From: Hedera helix
Taxonomy: Eukaryota > Streptophyta > Magnoliopsida > Apiales > Araliaceae
Direction: 5' to 3'
Assembly (NCBI GenBank): GCA_947179155.2
Contig: OX359284.1
Coordinates: forward strand, 7,674,432 to 7,738,431
Length of the DNA: 64,000 nucleotides
Below, one piece after another: positions 34,138 to 45,953 of this stretch (positions within the stretch are counted from its first letter, which is position 1; each line of letters opens with the position of its first letter). The notes under the pieces were generated by a model. It made no database searches, was not told the DNA's origin, and saw only the letters and a program-made list of their open reading frames with translations. Position numbers and translations under genes: made by a program.

Positions 34138-35208
34138 ATGGATGAATTTGCTTATCAATGGCTATACACGAGCATGACTCAGCCAAGGGAAACAGGGATT
34201 GATAGACTCAATGCAATTTCTGCATTGTCAGCACAAATTGAGACACTTTCGAGTAAGTTGGATGTTCTAGGAGCGCAACATACTCAAAGTGTGGATGTGC
34301 ATTGTGATTATTGTGCTGGCAATCATCTGAGTCATCAGTGCACCATCAGTTATGGACCGGTACAGTATGGGGGTGATTACCTCAACAATTATGCTTATCC
34401 CGAAAATTATTATCAGGATTGGGGATATCACCCGGATGAATCATGGAGCTACACTCAGCAAGATCAATACGACGCTCCAAGTCATATGTACCCACCAGAT
34501 TTCTCATGTCCACCTCCACCGCAACAAGAAGAAAATTCTAGATTGGAGGAATTGTGGTCCAAGTTCATTGCTGCGAATGAGGAGATAATGCGCAGTCAAG
34601 CGGCTTCCATTCAAAATCTTGAGGACAAAATGGAGAAAATGTTCAAAGCCTTAAACAACAGTCCTCAAGATACTTGGCCACATGACATGAATTTTGAGGC
34701 TGATGGAGTACCCGTGCCAAATCTGCAATTGGACGAGCCACAAGAGAGTGATATGGAGGAGAAGAGTGGGGATATGGTTAACACAGTCGGCGAAGAAATA
34801 TATGTGCATTCCAATGAAGATTCGTCGACCTTGTTAGTGCCTCATGAGCTTTCTCCACCAAAGTTCAAGAATCCGATCAGATTTGCAAAAGCATGCCCAC
34901 TTGGTAGTCATGTCGTCGGCATGGCTCTCTATGACACAAGAGCTAGTATAAATGTGGAGCCATGGTGGGTTGAAGAAGAAAATATAGAGGAAGAGCCCAT
35001 TGTGTTTGACAATCTTAAATGCCCCAATATGGTCACAAACACAATGGAAGAAGCGCCTAGCTATTTGACCGTTCAAATGGGGAATCTACCTACAAAGAGC
35101 AAGCTAGGTGACTTATACTTCATCGCTATCACAAATGGGAACCTCCCAAATAATGAATTGCTTCCAACGGATGGAGGGTTCCTCAATTATCGAAGAGGGA
35201 TTGGATAG
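34138..35208 (+). CDS. gag: Truncated gag with protease remnant, Athila-like
   Basis: 356 codons from an ATG in GTACCATGG to the TAG at 35206-35208. Residues about 20-40 (NAISALSAQIETLSSKLD) and the CCHC-type knuckle CDYCAGNHLSHQC match the C-terminal half of Athila-type gag; the N-terminal capsid half is missing. A Tyr/Asn/Pro-rich linker, a coiled-coil segment (QAASIQNLEDKMEKMFKALN) and acidic stretches follow. Near residue 265 is the protease region, but the expected DLGAS active site reads DTRAS, so the enzyme should be inactive. The last part is a short remnant of pol. The frame has no internal stop, which fits recent insertion. It may still give a nucleic-acid-binding gag fragment. Confidence 0.75.
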   Translation: MDEFAYQWLYTSMTQPRETGIDRLNAISALSAQIETLSSKLDVLGAQHTQSVDVHCDYCAGNHLSHQCTISYGPVQYGGDYLNNYAYPENYYQDWGYHPDESWSYTQQDQYDAPSHMYPPDFSCPPPPQQEENSRLEELWSKFIAANEEIMRSQAASIQNLEDKMEKMFKALNNSPQDTWPHDMNFEADGVPVPNLQLDEPQESDMEEKSGDMVNTVGEEIYVHSNEDSSTLLVPHELSPPKFKNPIRFAKACPLGSHVVGMALYDTRASINVEPWWVEEENIEEEPIVFDNLKCPNMVTNTMEEAPSYLTVQMGNLPTKSKLGDLYFIAITNGNLPNNELLPTDGGFLNYRRGIG

Positions 35209-35478
35209 CGGTGATACGAAGAAGTCTAGCTACAGGACTATAAACCAAGCGCTCGATGGGAGGCACCCCATTCACTCTTTCTCCCTCCTTGTTTAATTCT
35301 TATTTGCATTAAATATTAAGTAGAATTTTATTTTTATTTTTTATTTTTTATTTTTTATTTTTAGTAGTCTTAATAGTTCTATTTTTGTCTCTCTCAGGTT
35401 TTAGCCATTTGGTGGAATGGTGCAAAGTCAGAAAAAATGGGATGGAAATTTTTGCAGCAGACTGCAGGACTAATGCAC
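35209..35478 (+). other. Internal non-coding stretch after gag remnant
   Basis: T-rich, with repeated TTTTTATTTTTT words at 35325-35362. No coding signal. Confidence 0.4.
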
Positions 35479-35754
35479 GGCGCAGCTGCGCCACTATGCA
35501 GGCCAATTCCTGCGCAGCTGCGCCTTCCTCCCCAACAGAAAGCCATCTGTCGTACGGCGCAGCTGCGCCCTTCCCACGACCATTTACTGCGCAGCTGCGC
35601 CTTACACCCCCGAGGCTCTTTTCTGCCAGACAGCGCAGCTGCCCGCTCCTAACGAAGAAAAACGGCGCAGCTGCGCCATAGCCTCCAACCTGCCTTTTTC
35701 TGCCAGACTGCACAGCTGCGCCCTGGCCAAGCATATAAACGGCGCAGCTGCGCC
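35479..35754 (+). repeat. Internal array of eight GGCGCAGCTGCGCC-type palindromes
   Basis: Copies start at 35479, 35511, 35556, 35588, 35632, 35664, 35709 and 35741, with intervals of 32, 45, 32, 44, 32, 45 and 32 bp. Copies 1, 3, 6 and 8 are perfect; the others have one or two changes. The 32-bp interval is the one seen in the LTR array. A run of about 20 A follows near 35768. Open frames across this block merely read the repeat as Gly-Ala-Ala-Ala-Pro and are not genes. Confidence 0.85.
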
Positions 35755-36530
35755 CGAGAGGGATTCAAAAAAAAAAAAAAAAAAATGCAAAAATACATAA
35801 CTTTAAAAATACAAAAATACTTTTTCTTTTATTTATTTATTTATGTACTTATTTTGTTTTATTTTCCAGGTAGCGCATCTTAGCGGGATTATGGAAGTCG
35901 GTTGCTTTTGGCGACAACTGACATATGTTTCAGGGAAGTCCTCTGCACTTCAATTCCTTTATTGTTTACATTATGGACTTGTCAGTTCCAAGTTTGGGGG
36001 TCTTTCTATATGTTGCTTTGATGTTGCTATCTTGTTTGAATTTTGTGGGTATATTCTCTGCAAACCCTCACGAGACAAAACTCGTCCTCTTGGGTAACCT
36101 TGAGGTTTAACGGCTTGTTGCACGTGCTAAGTGCAATCGTACTCCCTACGAAACTGGGTTCGTCTATATGTTGTTAATATATGTTGTATGTGTTTTTGTT
36201 TTCGTTTTGAGTCGTTGTAGTATAGATTGTGTCTCTTGAGCATTGAGTTAACCTGATTGAATGTTAGTCGAGGATCAGGCATTGATTATTTGAGTTATAA
36301 CTCGTAGAAAATTGATAAACGTCGCTTCGTCTGTGTGCTTGACTTATTATTGGTTTACATAACTTGTGATCCCTTTTCTTCGAGCACATAACCATCTGTA
36401 TTGAATAAGTTGTTTACTTTGAGGCGGTTTATATGACTACTTGCTTAATGAGACAATCTTTTACTTTAAAACTCGTATATGCATCACTCAAAACGACTTC
36501 TCATGTTTGATATGTTTATGTTGTAGTAGC

Positions 36531-36558
36531 GTGAGATGGAGCGTTAAAACGCACTCAC
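36531..36558 (+). other. Conserved hairpin in 3' non-coding region
   Basis: Inverted repeat GTGAG...GCGTT-AA-AACGC...CTCAC. The same structure with changed bases is present in the Athila-like element at 59808-59834 (minus). Confidence 0.5.
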
Positions 36559-36565
36559 ATGATTA

Positions 36566-36655
36566 AAAATAAACAAAAAAAAAAAACAAAAAAAAAAAAA
36601 AAAAACAAAAAAAGTAAAAAGAAATAAAAATAAAAAGAAAAAAATAAGTATTGAT
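36566..36655 (+). repeat. A-rich low-complexity tract
   Basis: Long A runs interrupted by C, G and T, about 90 bp. Confidence 0.9.
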
Positions 36656-37165
36656 AGTAATAAATATAATAATTCACTTGACTAGTCGAGTTTTGTGGCC
36701 TCTGTTACTCGAGTTATTAGGCCCTTAGGGGTGTCTTTACACCTAATGCCCTAAAGCCAACTGGTTTGGGAGTCATTGGTCAAACGCTCGTTACATGGGT
36801 AACTCTGCATAGCCTAATGAGATGAGACATTGCACCTGTCAAGAATAGTGTTGTTTTGACTTATCTGCTGGGACTAGTGGAGAGTGATGTCATGTGCATG
36901 TGGTTTTATGTTTTCGATTTCTTTCTTAAGGTAATTTGTCTACACCACCCCTCTGCGTGATGATTTATTGTTGCAGATGGTTCACACACACACACGGGGG
37001 TCCTAAGTGTGTATTGACTGATATGTGAGTTGAGAGTCTAGACTTTGCAAAGTTTTGAGATTTTCTTATAATTATAGCTTGAAATAATCTTGAGGCCACA
37101 ATGTTCTTTCTTATTAACTCACTGCTCAAGTTTTGTTTTGTTGTTTGTATAGTCAGTGTTGTTTT

Positions 37166-37202
37166 GCTTGAGGACAAACAAAGGTTTAAGTTTGGGGGTA
37201 TT
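37166..37202 (+). repeat. Second, upstream polypurine-tract copy
   Basis: 37 bp starting GCTTGAGGACAAAC and ending AGTTTGGGGGTATT, a near copy of 37357-37393, located 191 bp upstream of it. Confidence 0.85.
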
Positions 37203-37356
37203 ATATTGGTTATTAAATGTTATATGCATAGAGTACTACTAACCTTGATAATGTGCAAATCTTCGAGTATTTTCTGTGATTTTTAACTGGTAGAATTTTT
37301 TTTATTTTTATCTATGTATTTTGTTAATTTTTCTTTATTTAGCGTGTATTTATATT

Positions 37357-37393
37357 GCTTGAGGGCAAGCAATGGTTTAAGTTTGGGGGTATT
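37357..37393 (+). other. Hairpin plus polypurine tract before 3' LTR
   Basis: GCTTGAGGGCAAGC forms a 5-bp stem, followed by AAGTTTGGGGGTATT directly before the 3' LTR. Confidence 0.85.
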
Positions 37394-39842
37394 TGATAAG
37401 TGGTATTTATACCTACGAATTGAGTACAATTGAGCTTGATAAATTGCTTATCTTTAAGTATTTATGTTAGTTTCTATGTGTTTTTACGTGTTTGTTGTAA
37501 TTTAGGTTTTATAGTAAGTTTACGTGTTTTCTGTTCATTTACGCGTCTTTTTACCACATTATTATAGGATGTGGCTTTATATTACTTTTTATGTGTTTTA
37601 TGTTGTATTGTAGGTATTATAATAAGGGCTTGATAAATAACGGCTTGGATTGCCCGTTTCGCGTTTTCGGCGTGCCGTTTACATGGCGGCCAACTTTCGA
37701 CCTTGATCCATTCTGATTCTCCAATTGTGCCAAACATGAAAGTTGTAGAACTTCTTCTCAGCTTTCCGAAACATCTTGAATCAACGCAATCGGAGGTCGG
37801 ACGCAAAAGTTATACAAAAAATACGAAGAAATGCAGCAGCAGCCTATTGAGGCCAACTTTTGACATGGATCCGTTTTGAATCTGCAATTTGGTAAAACAT
37901 GAAAGTTGTAGCTCTACGAATTTCCTTTCCATAACATCTTGAATTTCCTCAATCGGAGTTCGTATGAAGAAGTTATGGCCAGAACACGAAAGGACCCTGA
38001 AGCAGCCAACTGTCAGATTTTCTGCACTAAGGCGCAGCTGCGCCCATTTTGTACTATGGAGAGGCGCAGCTGCGCCGGTTGCCAGAAAAACCAAGATTTG
38101 GCGCAGCTGTGCCCATTTTGCACTATGGTGCGGCGCAGCTGCGCCGTACGCCAGTCAAGCCTCAGACAGATTGCTATAAAAGCCACTTTTTGAGCCCTAA
38201 AACAAAACATATCCGGTTTCTTCCGAGAGGAGGCGACTTGGGCGACTTTGGGAGGCCATTTTGGTGATTCCATGGAGCTTCTACATCAATGGGATGCTAT
38301 GATTTATGGAGTTTGTCTATATTTCTCTTCCTTTTGCCTCTCTATTTCATGTATTCTATTGTTGTTTGATTTTTGGAACAAGAGTGCTATTGTTGGTAGT
38401 TCTATTTAGTTCTATTGATAGTAGTACTAGTAGGTGTAATTGGATGATTTGTAATCCATGGGTGTAATATCTATGTGTTTGTATTGAATCCATTGCATGC
38501 TTTATTCATATTGAATCTTGTTATACTCATTTGCTATGTATTTGTGGATGTTGGATTACTTGTTTGATATGAACTAAGCATTGAATCTAAGTATTGTGAT
38601 GGAACCCAATAGGTTGTTCTAGTTGATTTCTCTCTCTTTGGTTGGCACCATATGGATTGGTTGTTGTACTTGTGTTTTGTGTTTAATTTCTAGGGTTTGC
38701 ATTTACTTAGTAGCCTATACGGAACTGAGAGAGGGAGTATAGTGTGTTGACCCAAATATGTTAACATGTGATTGTGTTATCCTACTTGGAGGGGTATGCA
38801 TAAATTGTGTATGGGAGGTGACAGGCTTATACACCGTGTGAAACTATAGTGACAGATGGTGACACTTGCTTTGCATATTTTTCCTATGTGAGATGCATGA
38901 TTTGTGGCTAGGATAGAAATATACCTAGACGCCATGTGCAACCTTTGAGAACCTGACCTTCAACCCTTGTTATTCGTAGCTTGGGCGTTCCTTCCTGTTT
39001 CTGTTGCCTTATGTCGGATTTGGGTAGGATGTCGCTACATGTGCTCGAGAGAGGCATGTTAGTACTATAGAGAGTTCTCGGTTGACCATTCATCGGCTAC
39101 GGCTGTGTGGATGGGTTTTCATATTTTACGCCTAACGCGTATTTGTCTGACCTAGTTATTAGTGTGGTAACTTGTGCGGAACTGAGAGAGGGAGTACCAG
39201 TTTAGACCTAGATACAATGACACGTGTTCATGATTCCACATGGCGTTGGGATTATGATTCGTGAGTTAGGATAGAGATATACCAGCTCGCCTCGTGTAGC
39301 CAAGAGAGAATCTGTTCTTCAAATCCTTTTTAGTGTTGACTCTCATAGAGATATAGTGAGTTGCCTAGTTAGGGTGTTCCTTCCCGTTTCTGTTGCCCTT
39401 GGGTCGGATTTGGGTGGATTTGGATATGGTGCAACGAGAGTTGGCCATATCTCTTATAAAGAATTCTCGGTTGACAATTCGTCGTGACCGAATAGCCAAA
39501 GAGAGAGTTAGGAGACTTGAATGAACTATTGGGGAAAGTTACATACTTAGATTCACCTATCTTTAATTGTTTTCATTAGCTAGTATTAGTTTAATTTTTA
39601 TTAGTTTAATTTCAATACAATTAATCTTTTGTTTAAATAGGATTGAATTGATTATAAGTTTGTGTTTGGCAATTCTTGTTAATAATTCCTCGTGGGATCG
39701 ATACTCTACTTACTCTTTATTACTTGTTGACCGCGTATACTTGCGCGTTTTGTTCATTCAAACGAACTCGTCGAGGTCGGCACTCATTAAATATAAAAAC
39801 ATAAAAACAGAACAAAAACAAGTTCCGACCGAGACCCCAACA
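37394..39842 (+). repeat. 3' LTR of the Athila-like element
   Basis: Direct repeat of 31553-34001 with the same length; observed changes include GGCGCAGCTGTGCC at 38100 and ATTTATGGAG near 38303. Confidence 0.95.
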
Positions 39843-39847
39843 CACAC

Positions 39848-40135
39848 ATAGTTGAGAAGTCCATAGATTTAGTCGTTGACGGTTGATGAAGGAGTGAATG
39901 TCCCTACTGATTTCCCTTAGCTCAATTTGACTGAAGAAGATAATTCTTTTAAGCACATGGTTAAGCATGGATGGCCTTAGGCAGCTTCTTCATTGGATTC
40001 CCTGTACAAACAATTTTCAACTGGTGAGATTAAATTCATTTTGTCTTTTATACCCAGTACCGAGATTTAACACTAATTTAAATTTGTGTCATGGATCAAC
40101 TCAAAGCGTAGGCTTTAACATATTTGTGAGAACCT
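39848..40135 (-). other. Leader of the SIRE-like element
   Basis: About 290 bp between the primer-binding site and the nested element. No coding sequence recognised. Confidence 0.6.
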
Positions 40136-40147
40136 GCTCTGATACCA
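40136..40147 (-). other. Primer-binding site of the SIRE-like element
   Basis: TGGTATCAGAGC on the minus strand, two bases after the 5' LTR. Confidence 0.93.
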
Positions 40148-40149
40148 AT

Positions 40150-43134
40150 TGTTAGTTCCCGTGGACACAATAGAGATCTAGAAGGGGGGGGGTTGAATAG
40201 ATCTCTTAAAAACTTTTTACTTTTGTAACGAAAGCATATTAGTTTTTAATGATAGAATCAATTCAAGCACAACGGATTTTACTTTTAATAAACCCCTTAA
40301 AGAAATATGAGTCATTTCATTTTAGTGTGTTAAACTAGTATGGGTGAAAGCAGATGTTGTGCAGAATATAAAAGACATAAAGTAATTGACACAAGAGATT
40401 TATAGTGGTTCGGAGACTGAATAACTCCTACTCCACTCTTCTACTTGACAGTAGGAAATCCACTAAGATTTATTCCTCTGGACTAGGACACTCTCGCCCT
40501 CATCAAAGCTAGCAGCTTTGGTTCCTTTAGTCACATTAAGACTAGGACACTCTTGCCCTCATCAAAGCTAGCAGCTTTGGATTGTAGACTAAGTCCAGCA
40601 GACTTAGAATCTCTTGTACCCTTCGGTACTCAACAAGTCCAGCAGACTTGATTTCTTTTTAGCCATTCGGGCAAGGATCCTTTGACCCTCTTTTGTGTGT
40701 TGGATGTTCGTTGGGTTGTGCTACTAAGATGAACTTTGATCTTCTTTATCTTCTGGTACTTAGCAGCTGCTTATGATCCATCATTGAATGCTGCTGATGT
40801 TTGTCGTTGATATTCTCCTTCTTTCTGATATTCAGCAACTACTCAAGATCACCAAATGTGTTGCTAGGCTTTTGTACTTCAGCTCGTTTGGTACTTGATA
40901 GCTCCTCGAGATGAACTCCTGAGATGACTGTGATGCTTCTTCTTTTTGATACTCAGTTGTTCCTTCTTATCATAGATAGTTTATTGCTTCTCGAGATGGG
41001 CTTCTGAGATGACTGCGATGCTCCTTCCTTTTAGTACTCAGTTGCTACCATGTATGTATCAAGTTGGCGTTTAAGCTTCTCTCTTCCATGTGCCTAGCAG
41101 CTCTGAACACTTCTCTTGTAATAGAGTTATACATCTCTATGTTTCTCTCAATTCAGTGTTAGTGTTCTGATGGATCGTAGAGTTCTTTAGCATAATCATT
41201 CTCTGTTTTACTCTACGATCGGTTGTTGTCTACCATCATCTCTCTCGTGTATATTTTTCAACAATCGCAACAACCACTCTATCTTCTTTCTTTTTGTTTG
41301 TTATGTATGTCTTTATATCTCTGAGCATATATTACCGTTGATATAAATCCCGTTGGTTTCCTTTGGCTTTGTGCAGATCTTAAATATCTTCGATGTTTGA
41401 CTTTCTTGCCACTTGTGTCAGTGCTTTTCCCTTTTCTGACATGTTCAGATATATTAACCTGTAGCTCTGCTTTCTCTGATTTTAGCCGTTGTTCTCTCAG
41501 AGTTGTTCATCAAAGATTATTATATTCTTTGCTAGTTAATCTTCTGATTTATCAATAAATGTTTTCCTTTACTTTAAGAATCATCTGTTCTGCAGGCTCT
41601 GGCTTGTTGATTTGTCTTCTTTAATACTGTAGAGATGTCAGTCTCGTGTTCTTTCCAGTCTTTGGAATGAACAAGTCTTTTAGAGAATATGATCGTTGGG
41701 ACATAGTATTCTGATTTCTTGAGCCTGATACATGATACTAGAAAATCTTTGCTCTGACACCCAGCACGCAAAAGTCAGTATTCTGTCATTTCTGACTTCT
41801 TCTATAGTAGACTCCATAAAGTGTTGTTGTGGATGTTTCTGAAGTAATTAACAACTCATTTTGAGATTACTGACTTAAGAGCTTAGATGTCTTCAATCCT
41901 TGTTGGCACTTAAGTACTCGACTATTAATCCAGTTGTAGCTTCTTGCTTCTGATCGTTGAGTCATCTGTTGGTTCTGCTATGTAGCTCTACGATTTCCAG
42001 TTGCTAACCCTGCTTGGCTTATATGTCATAGAGGACTGATCTATGATTCTTTAGGCGCTAGATCTTCTATCATTGATGACTGCTTTACGAGCTTCAGTTG
42101 TCAAATCTTTTAACATAGAGGACTGCTCTACGAACTTCAGCTTCACTTAACGATTGCTTGAACGTTGTACTTCTGCGTTTGCCTTTTTCACTCTACGACT
42201 TAGCTTTGCTACTTTACGATCTTGCCTATGGTGTAAGTCGTAGTGCAATTGTAGAGTTATGATTTATACTGTTCTACGATCTTAGTTCAGACCAGATGCT
42301 GTAGATGTATGAGATCTTCATTCAGTTTGTTTAACAGCCCAAGGACAGCCTACTGAATACTCTTTATGAGGATTGTTGTCATGATTCTGAACTTTGACTC
42401 TACTTGGCTCGTAGACAAGATTAGGAGAATCGTAGAGTGACTGTCTATATGGACTCTACGATCCCGAGAGTTAGCTCTACGATGCTGAGACAACTCTACG
42501 ATCTGCCGAGAGGACTCTACGATTTTCCGAGCCTTATTCTGCGTTTACCAGGCAGACTCTACGATCTTCCTATGAGTGATTTCATAAGACTTCTATCTGA
42601 ATGACACTTCACTTCTCAATCAGTCTTGTTGATGGAGTTGGTGCTTGGATCTTCTATTTGCTTGCCGGTCATTCAGGGTCTTCATACTGATGATCTTTTG
42701 AATAGACGCTCTATGATTCTGCTTTGGAAATGTGAGCGTGTGACTGGTTATACTGATGGCTTGCAGACTCTACGATCGTGAGTGTAGTCTGCGATTCTTG
42801 CTTTAACTCTCTTGCCAGACTGTTGTACTTTTGACGATCAGGCCTATCTATTACAATTTAAGATCAACCTAACAAGTTTGATCTTTCTATATATATAGTC
42901 CTTATACATAGTGATCTTTTGAAGGACTGTACAATGCTATTAACTCATATGAGATCAACTTAACAGTTTTGATCTTGACAATCTAAGTCCTTAGAACATA
43001 ATGTCTATTAACTATTAAGGACTTTACATCTTTCATCAATGCAGACATATTTGCATATTAATTCATTTATCTTTTAAAACACATCATCAAATCTTGTAAT
43101 TGAGAAATATCATTTCACATGTATATTCCAAACA
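40150..43134 (-). repeat. 5' LTR of the SIRE-like element
   Basis: Direct repeat of 23809-26791 (about 1% different by eye), followed by CTAAT at 43135-43139. It carries the same phased ACTCTACGAT cluster (42429-42565). Confidence 0.95.
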
Positions 43135-43428
43135 CTAATTATTCAAAATTTGTTTAATTGTGTATGTATTATAAGAGAATGTATCGAGTATCTATTCGAA
43201 TATGTATCAATCGAGTACGTATCGAATCATAATTAAAAATTCGAGTTGTTTGAATTTTAAACGAGTCGAGTATAACCTTACTCAGATTCTACTCGTATTT
43301 TTATTCGAACTATTTTTTGTACTCAGATTTGGATCATATTATTAACGAGTTCAAGTCTTGCTCACATTTTTTCAAGTTGAATCCGAATCAAGTCCGAACT
43401 TGATTTGATTTATAGCTTTAACAACAAG

Positions 43429-43652
43429 CCACCACAACCGTTACAACCATTATCATAGATCACCATAAAGAAATTGGGTCGAATTTGTTCAATCTTGTGG
43501 CCTTCAAATTTGGGGCTTGGCGGACTTTTGTCCGGTTCAAATGATGGTGGATCTCATCTCCTGATTTGAGGTTTTAATTTTGGGTCCGGTGACCGAGATA
43601 TAAGGAAAAAATAAGAATGTTTAAGCGAATAAGGAAGAAAGATGAAAATGCT
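43429..43652. other. Intergenic, nothing recognised
   Basis: Short stretch between the nest and the MULE-type MITE. No coding signal. Confidence 0.4.
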
Positions 43653-43661
43653 AATTTTACA

Positions 43662-44680
43662 AGACTAAAATACAAAACTAACTCTTTAATTTGTACTCTT
43701 TTTACGAATCCCTTCCTTAAATTATTTTTTTTTATATATATAACTCACCCTTTCAAGTTGTATAAATACTAAAAAGACAACCATACTGACGTTTTTGTTA
43801 AAAAAAAGTGACGGAAGTAACAATAATAGGGGTATAATAGGAATAATAAATTTAAACAAAACACAAATTGGAATAGAATTTTTTTTTTTTTCAAAAAACA
43901 TAACAATCAAAATTAAAAATAAATGTAACATTAGAAAATTTAATACTTAAAAAAATAAACTATAAAAAATTAAAAATTAAATTATAAAAAATTAAAAATT
44001 AAATTATATTTGAGCAAAAATAAGGTTATTTAATGGACTTTTTTTTAATCCAAGAAATTTTTTGGGTTAAGCCCACACCTAAATGAAGTTTTAATTTTTT
44101 TAATAGATTTATTCGTTAGAGGCTCAAAACTTTTTCTTTTTCGTCTACAAAATTTCTCTATCCTCCGCTCCCCCAAATCACCATTTCCATGAATTTCAAG
44201 TGTTTCAAGCTATATTTCCCCAAGTTAAACTTATAAAATAAAAATTAATTTATTCATCCTTCCCCAAATCAAACCCATTTTCTATAGGATTAATTTTTAA
44301 AATAAATCTTTCAATCTATCCTCAATGAAAATCAATCTGTTGTAAGCAATCAAGGTCAAGGGTGAAGAAGAAGACGTACAGAAAAATGGTTTCAAGCTAT
44401 GAAAAACAGGGGTAAAGACGTGCAAAAAAGGATTTTATGCTATGAAAATTAGGGGCAAATAAGGTAAGTAAATCTATTTTGGCACTGTATTTAGCTGAAC
44501 AAAGTGTTACCTCATGACGTCCATCAAAAATAGAAGAGAGAAACCTACTAACAAAACGTTAGCAGAATCGTCTTTTTAGTACTTATTCAACTTGAAGGGT
44601 GAATAATTCAAAAAAAAATTGAGAAAGGAGTTCGTAAAAAATGTATATATTAGAGGATAAATTTTGCATTTGAGTCAATT
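43662..44680. mobile_element. MULE-type MITE with long terminal inverted repeats
   Basis: About 1,019 bp. The left end (43663-43800) and the reverse complement of the right end align for about 130 bp, sharing TTTTTACGAA, CACCCTTCAAGTTG-like and TACTAAAAAGAC blocks. A 9-bp AATTTTACA duplication (43653-43661 and 44682-44690; a preceding T also matches) indicates the Mutator superfamily. No transposase ORF. Confidence 0.75.
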
Positions 44681-44690
44681 TAATTTTACA

Positions 44691-45953
44691 TAGATATAAG
44701 GAAGGAAAAAGGAACTTTTTGATCATTAGATCCATGTCATTGTACATGTTAATAAAACATACCATATAAGCAAAAAGCTAAATCAGCAGGTTAAATTATA
44801 TTTCAAAAAAATGTACTAATTAAAACTAAAAAATATATGTGGTTAAAAATGTAACTAACTTCAAAATAAGTTAAAGACCCAACTTCAAAAGTCAGTAAGA
44901 GCTTGAGGATTAAATAACTAATTTACCCTATAGGTTTCGGTTCTTTTATTTTCTTGTCGGATTTTTAAATTTTTTATTTTCTTAAAGAATTATTATTTTC
45001 ACAAAATAAATTAATATTTTCATAATATTCAGTCACATAAATATAAATTATTAAATTATATTAATTATTTATGTAGAGAGAATTTTGTAAATATATTATT
45101 TGTTTTCATAAAAGTATTAATTTTTTCTTATAAAACTATCTAACAATATAAAATTTTCTCCCGAAAACATCTATCCCCATTCTTTTTTCCCTTCTAAAAT
45201 TCACAAAACTCTTCCAAAATTCACAAACTGGTTTCGGGACTGTTCAGCAATATGACTTATTTTAAATGGACTTAAAATTAAAATATAAGTCGACTGAAAG
45301 TTAAAATATAAGTTGACTTATAAATAAAAGCATTCGGCACTAATTTGACTGATAAGTCAAAAATTAAGTTAAAACAGTTATAAAGGTATTCGACTGATAA
45401 TGACTTATAAGTTAAAATTTAATATAAAGATTATTAAAAAAGACATTAATAAAAAGATACATTGATAATATCATATCATAACAATCATCCACAGTTTCTT
45501 TAACTTCAACACTTTTGTAAGTTTGGGACAAAATAGAGAAGAATGAAACTCCGCCTCATGTGTTCAATAATAATATTTATTTAAGAGTAATTATAAAATT
45601 GAGAGTGTTTAATTTTTTTTAAAACTAATAATATATATTTCAAAGTCCAAAATAATTGAATATTTCAATAATAAAAAATAAATACTAAATAAAATTTATT
45701 TTTATAAGCCTTTTATACTTGATTACAAAGAAGGTAAAAAAATTTAAATCGTCACATAAAACCTATCAGTTATTACCTTTCATTCAAGACATGACCATAC
45801 AACCAAAATAAAAAGAAAAAATGTGTCCACTTAATATGTAACATAAAAAATTAAATAACAAAGCTGATTTAAGTAAGCAAAATGCATCACAATACTCAAA
45901 AATTAATATCATCAAAATTTTAAATTAATTAAAACAAGGCGAAATGAACATTA
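44691..45953. other. AT-rich intergenic region
   Basis: No gene. Repeated ATAAGTYGACT-like words at 45265-45410 may be an old MITE, but I could not define its ends. Confidence 0.35.

Larger units (their letters stand above)
31553..39842 (+). mobile_element. Non-autonomous Athila-like gypsy element
   Basis: 8,290 bp with two LTRs of exactly 2,449 bp, CACAC duplication, an Asp-tRNA type primer-binding site (TGGCGCCGTTGCC) typical of Athila/Tat, and a polypurine tract AAGTTTGGGGGTATT. The internal region is only 3.4 kb and encodes one gag/protease remnant; RT, RNase H and integrase are absent. Its 3' non-coding region shares blocks and hairpins with the longer Athila-like element at 58234-64000, so it looks like a deletion derivative of that lineage. 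I find only a few differences between its LTRs, so it is the youngest insertion in the window. Confidence 0.92.
23809..43134 (-). mobile_element. Non-autonomous SIRE-like Copia element (minus strand)
   Basis: 19,326 bp including a nested 8.3-kb element. LTRs of 2,983-2,985 bp, CTAAT duplication, primer-binding site TGGTATCAGAGC next to the right-hand LTR, and a polypurine tract AAATAGGGGGAGAT next to the left-hand LTR. The SIRE-type tail and the LTR end GGGAACTAACA support the family. Gag, protease, integrase and RT are not detectable; the only large ORF is at 27594-29300. It would need proteins from an autonomous partner. By eye the LTRs differ at about two to three dozen positions, roughly 1%, so insertion is recent. 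Confidence 0.88.
23445..43418. mobile_element. Unclassified small repeat hosting the Copia nest
   Basis: Without the nested SIRE-like element it is about 645 bp: 23445-23808 plus 43140-43418. It starts TAAGGGTGTAAAACGAGCC, is full of TCGAATTCGA-like words and ends near TGATTTATAGCTTT. A 9- to 10-bp flanking duplication (AACAACAAG) suggests a MULE-like class with weak or no terminal inverted repeats. It has no coding sequence. Sequences with GTGTAAACGAGCC ends are common dispersed repeats in eudicots; the class is not certain. Confidence 0.55.

Noticed and set aside
35385..35734. Overlapping open frames rich in Gly-Ala-Ala-Ala-Pro and Gln-Leu-Arg
   Set aside because: They are translations of the GGCGCAGCTGCGCC array on both strands. 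The same words appear in frames over the LTR array, and no independent protein pattern is present.
35479..35754. CRISPR-like regular repeats
   Set aside because: The repeat is a 14-bp palindrome with spacers of only 18-31 bp inside a plant retrotransposon; no cas genes, and the context is eukaryotic.
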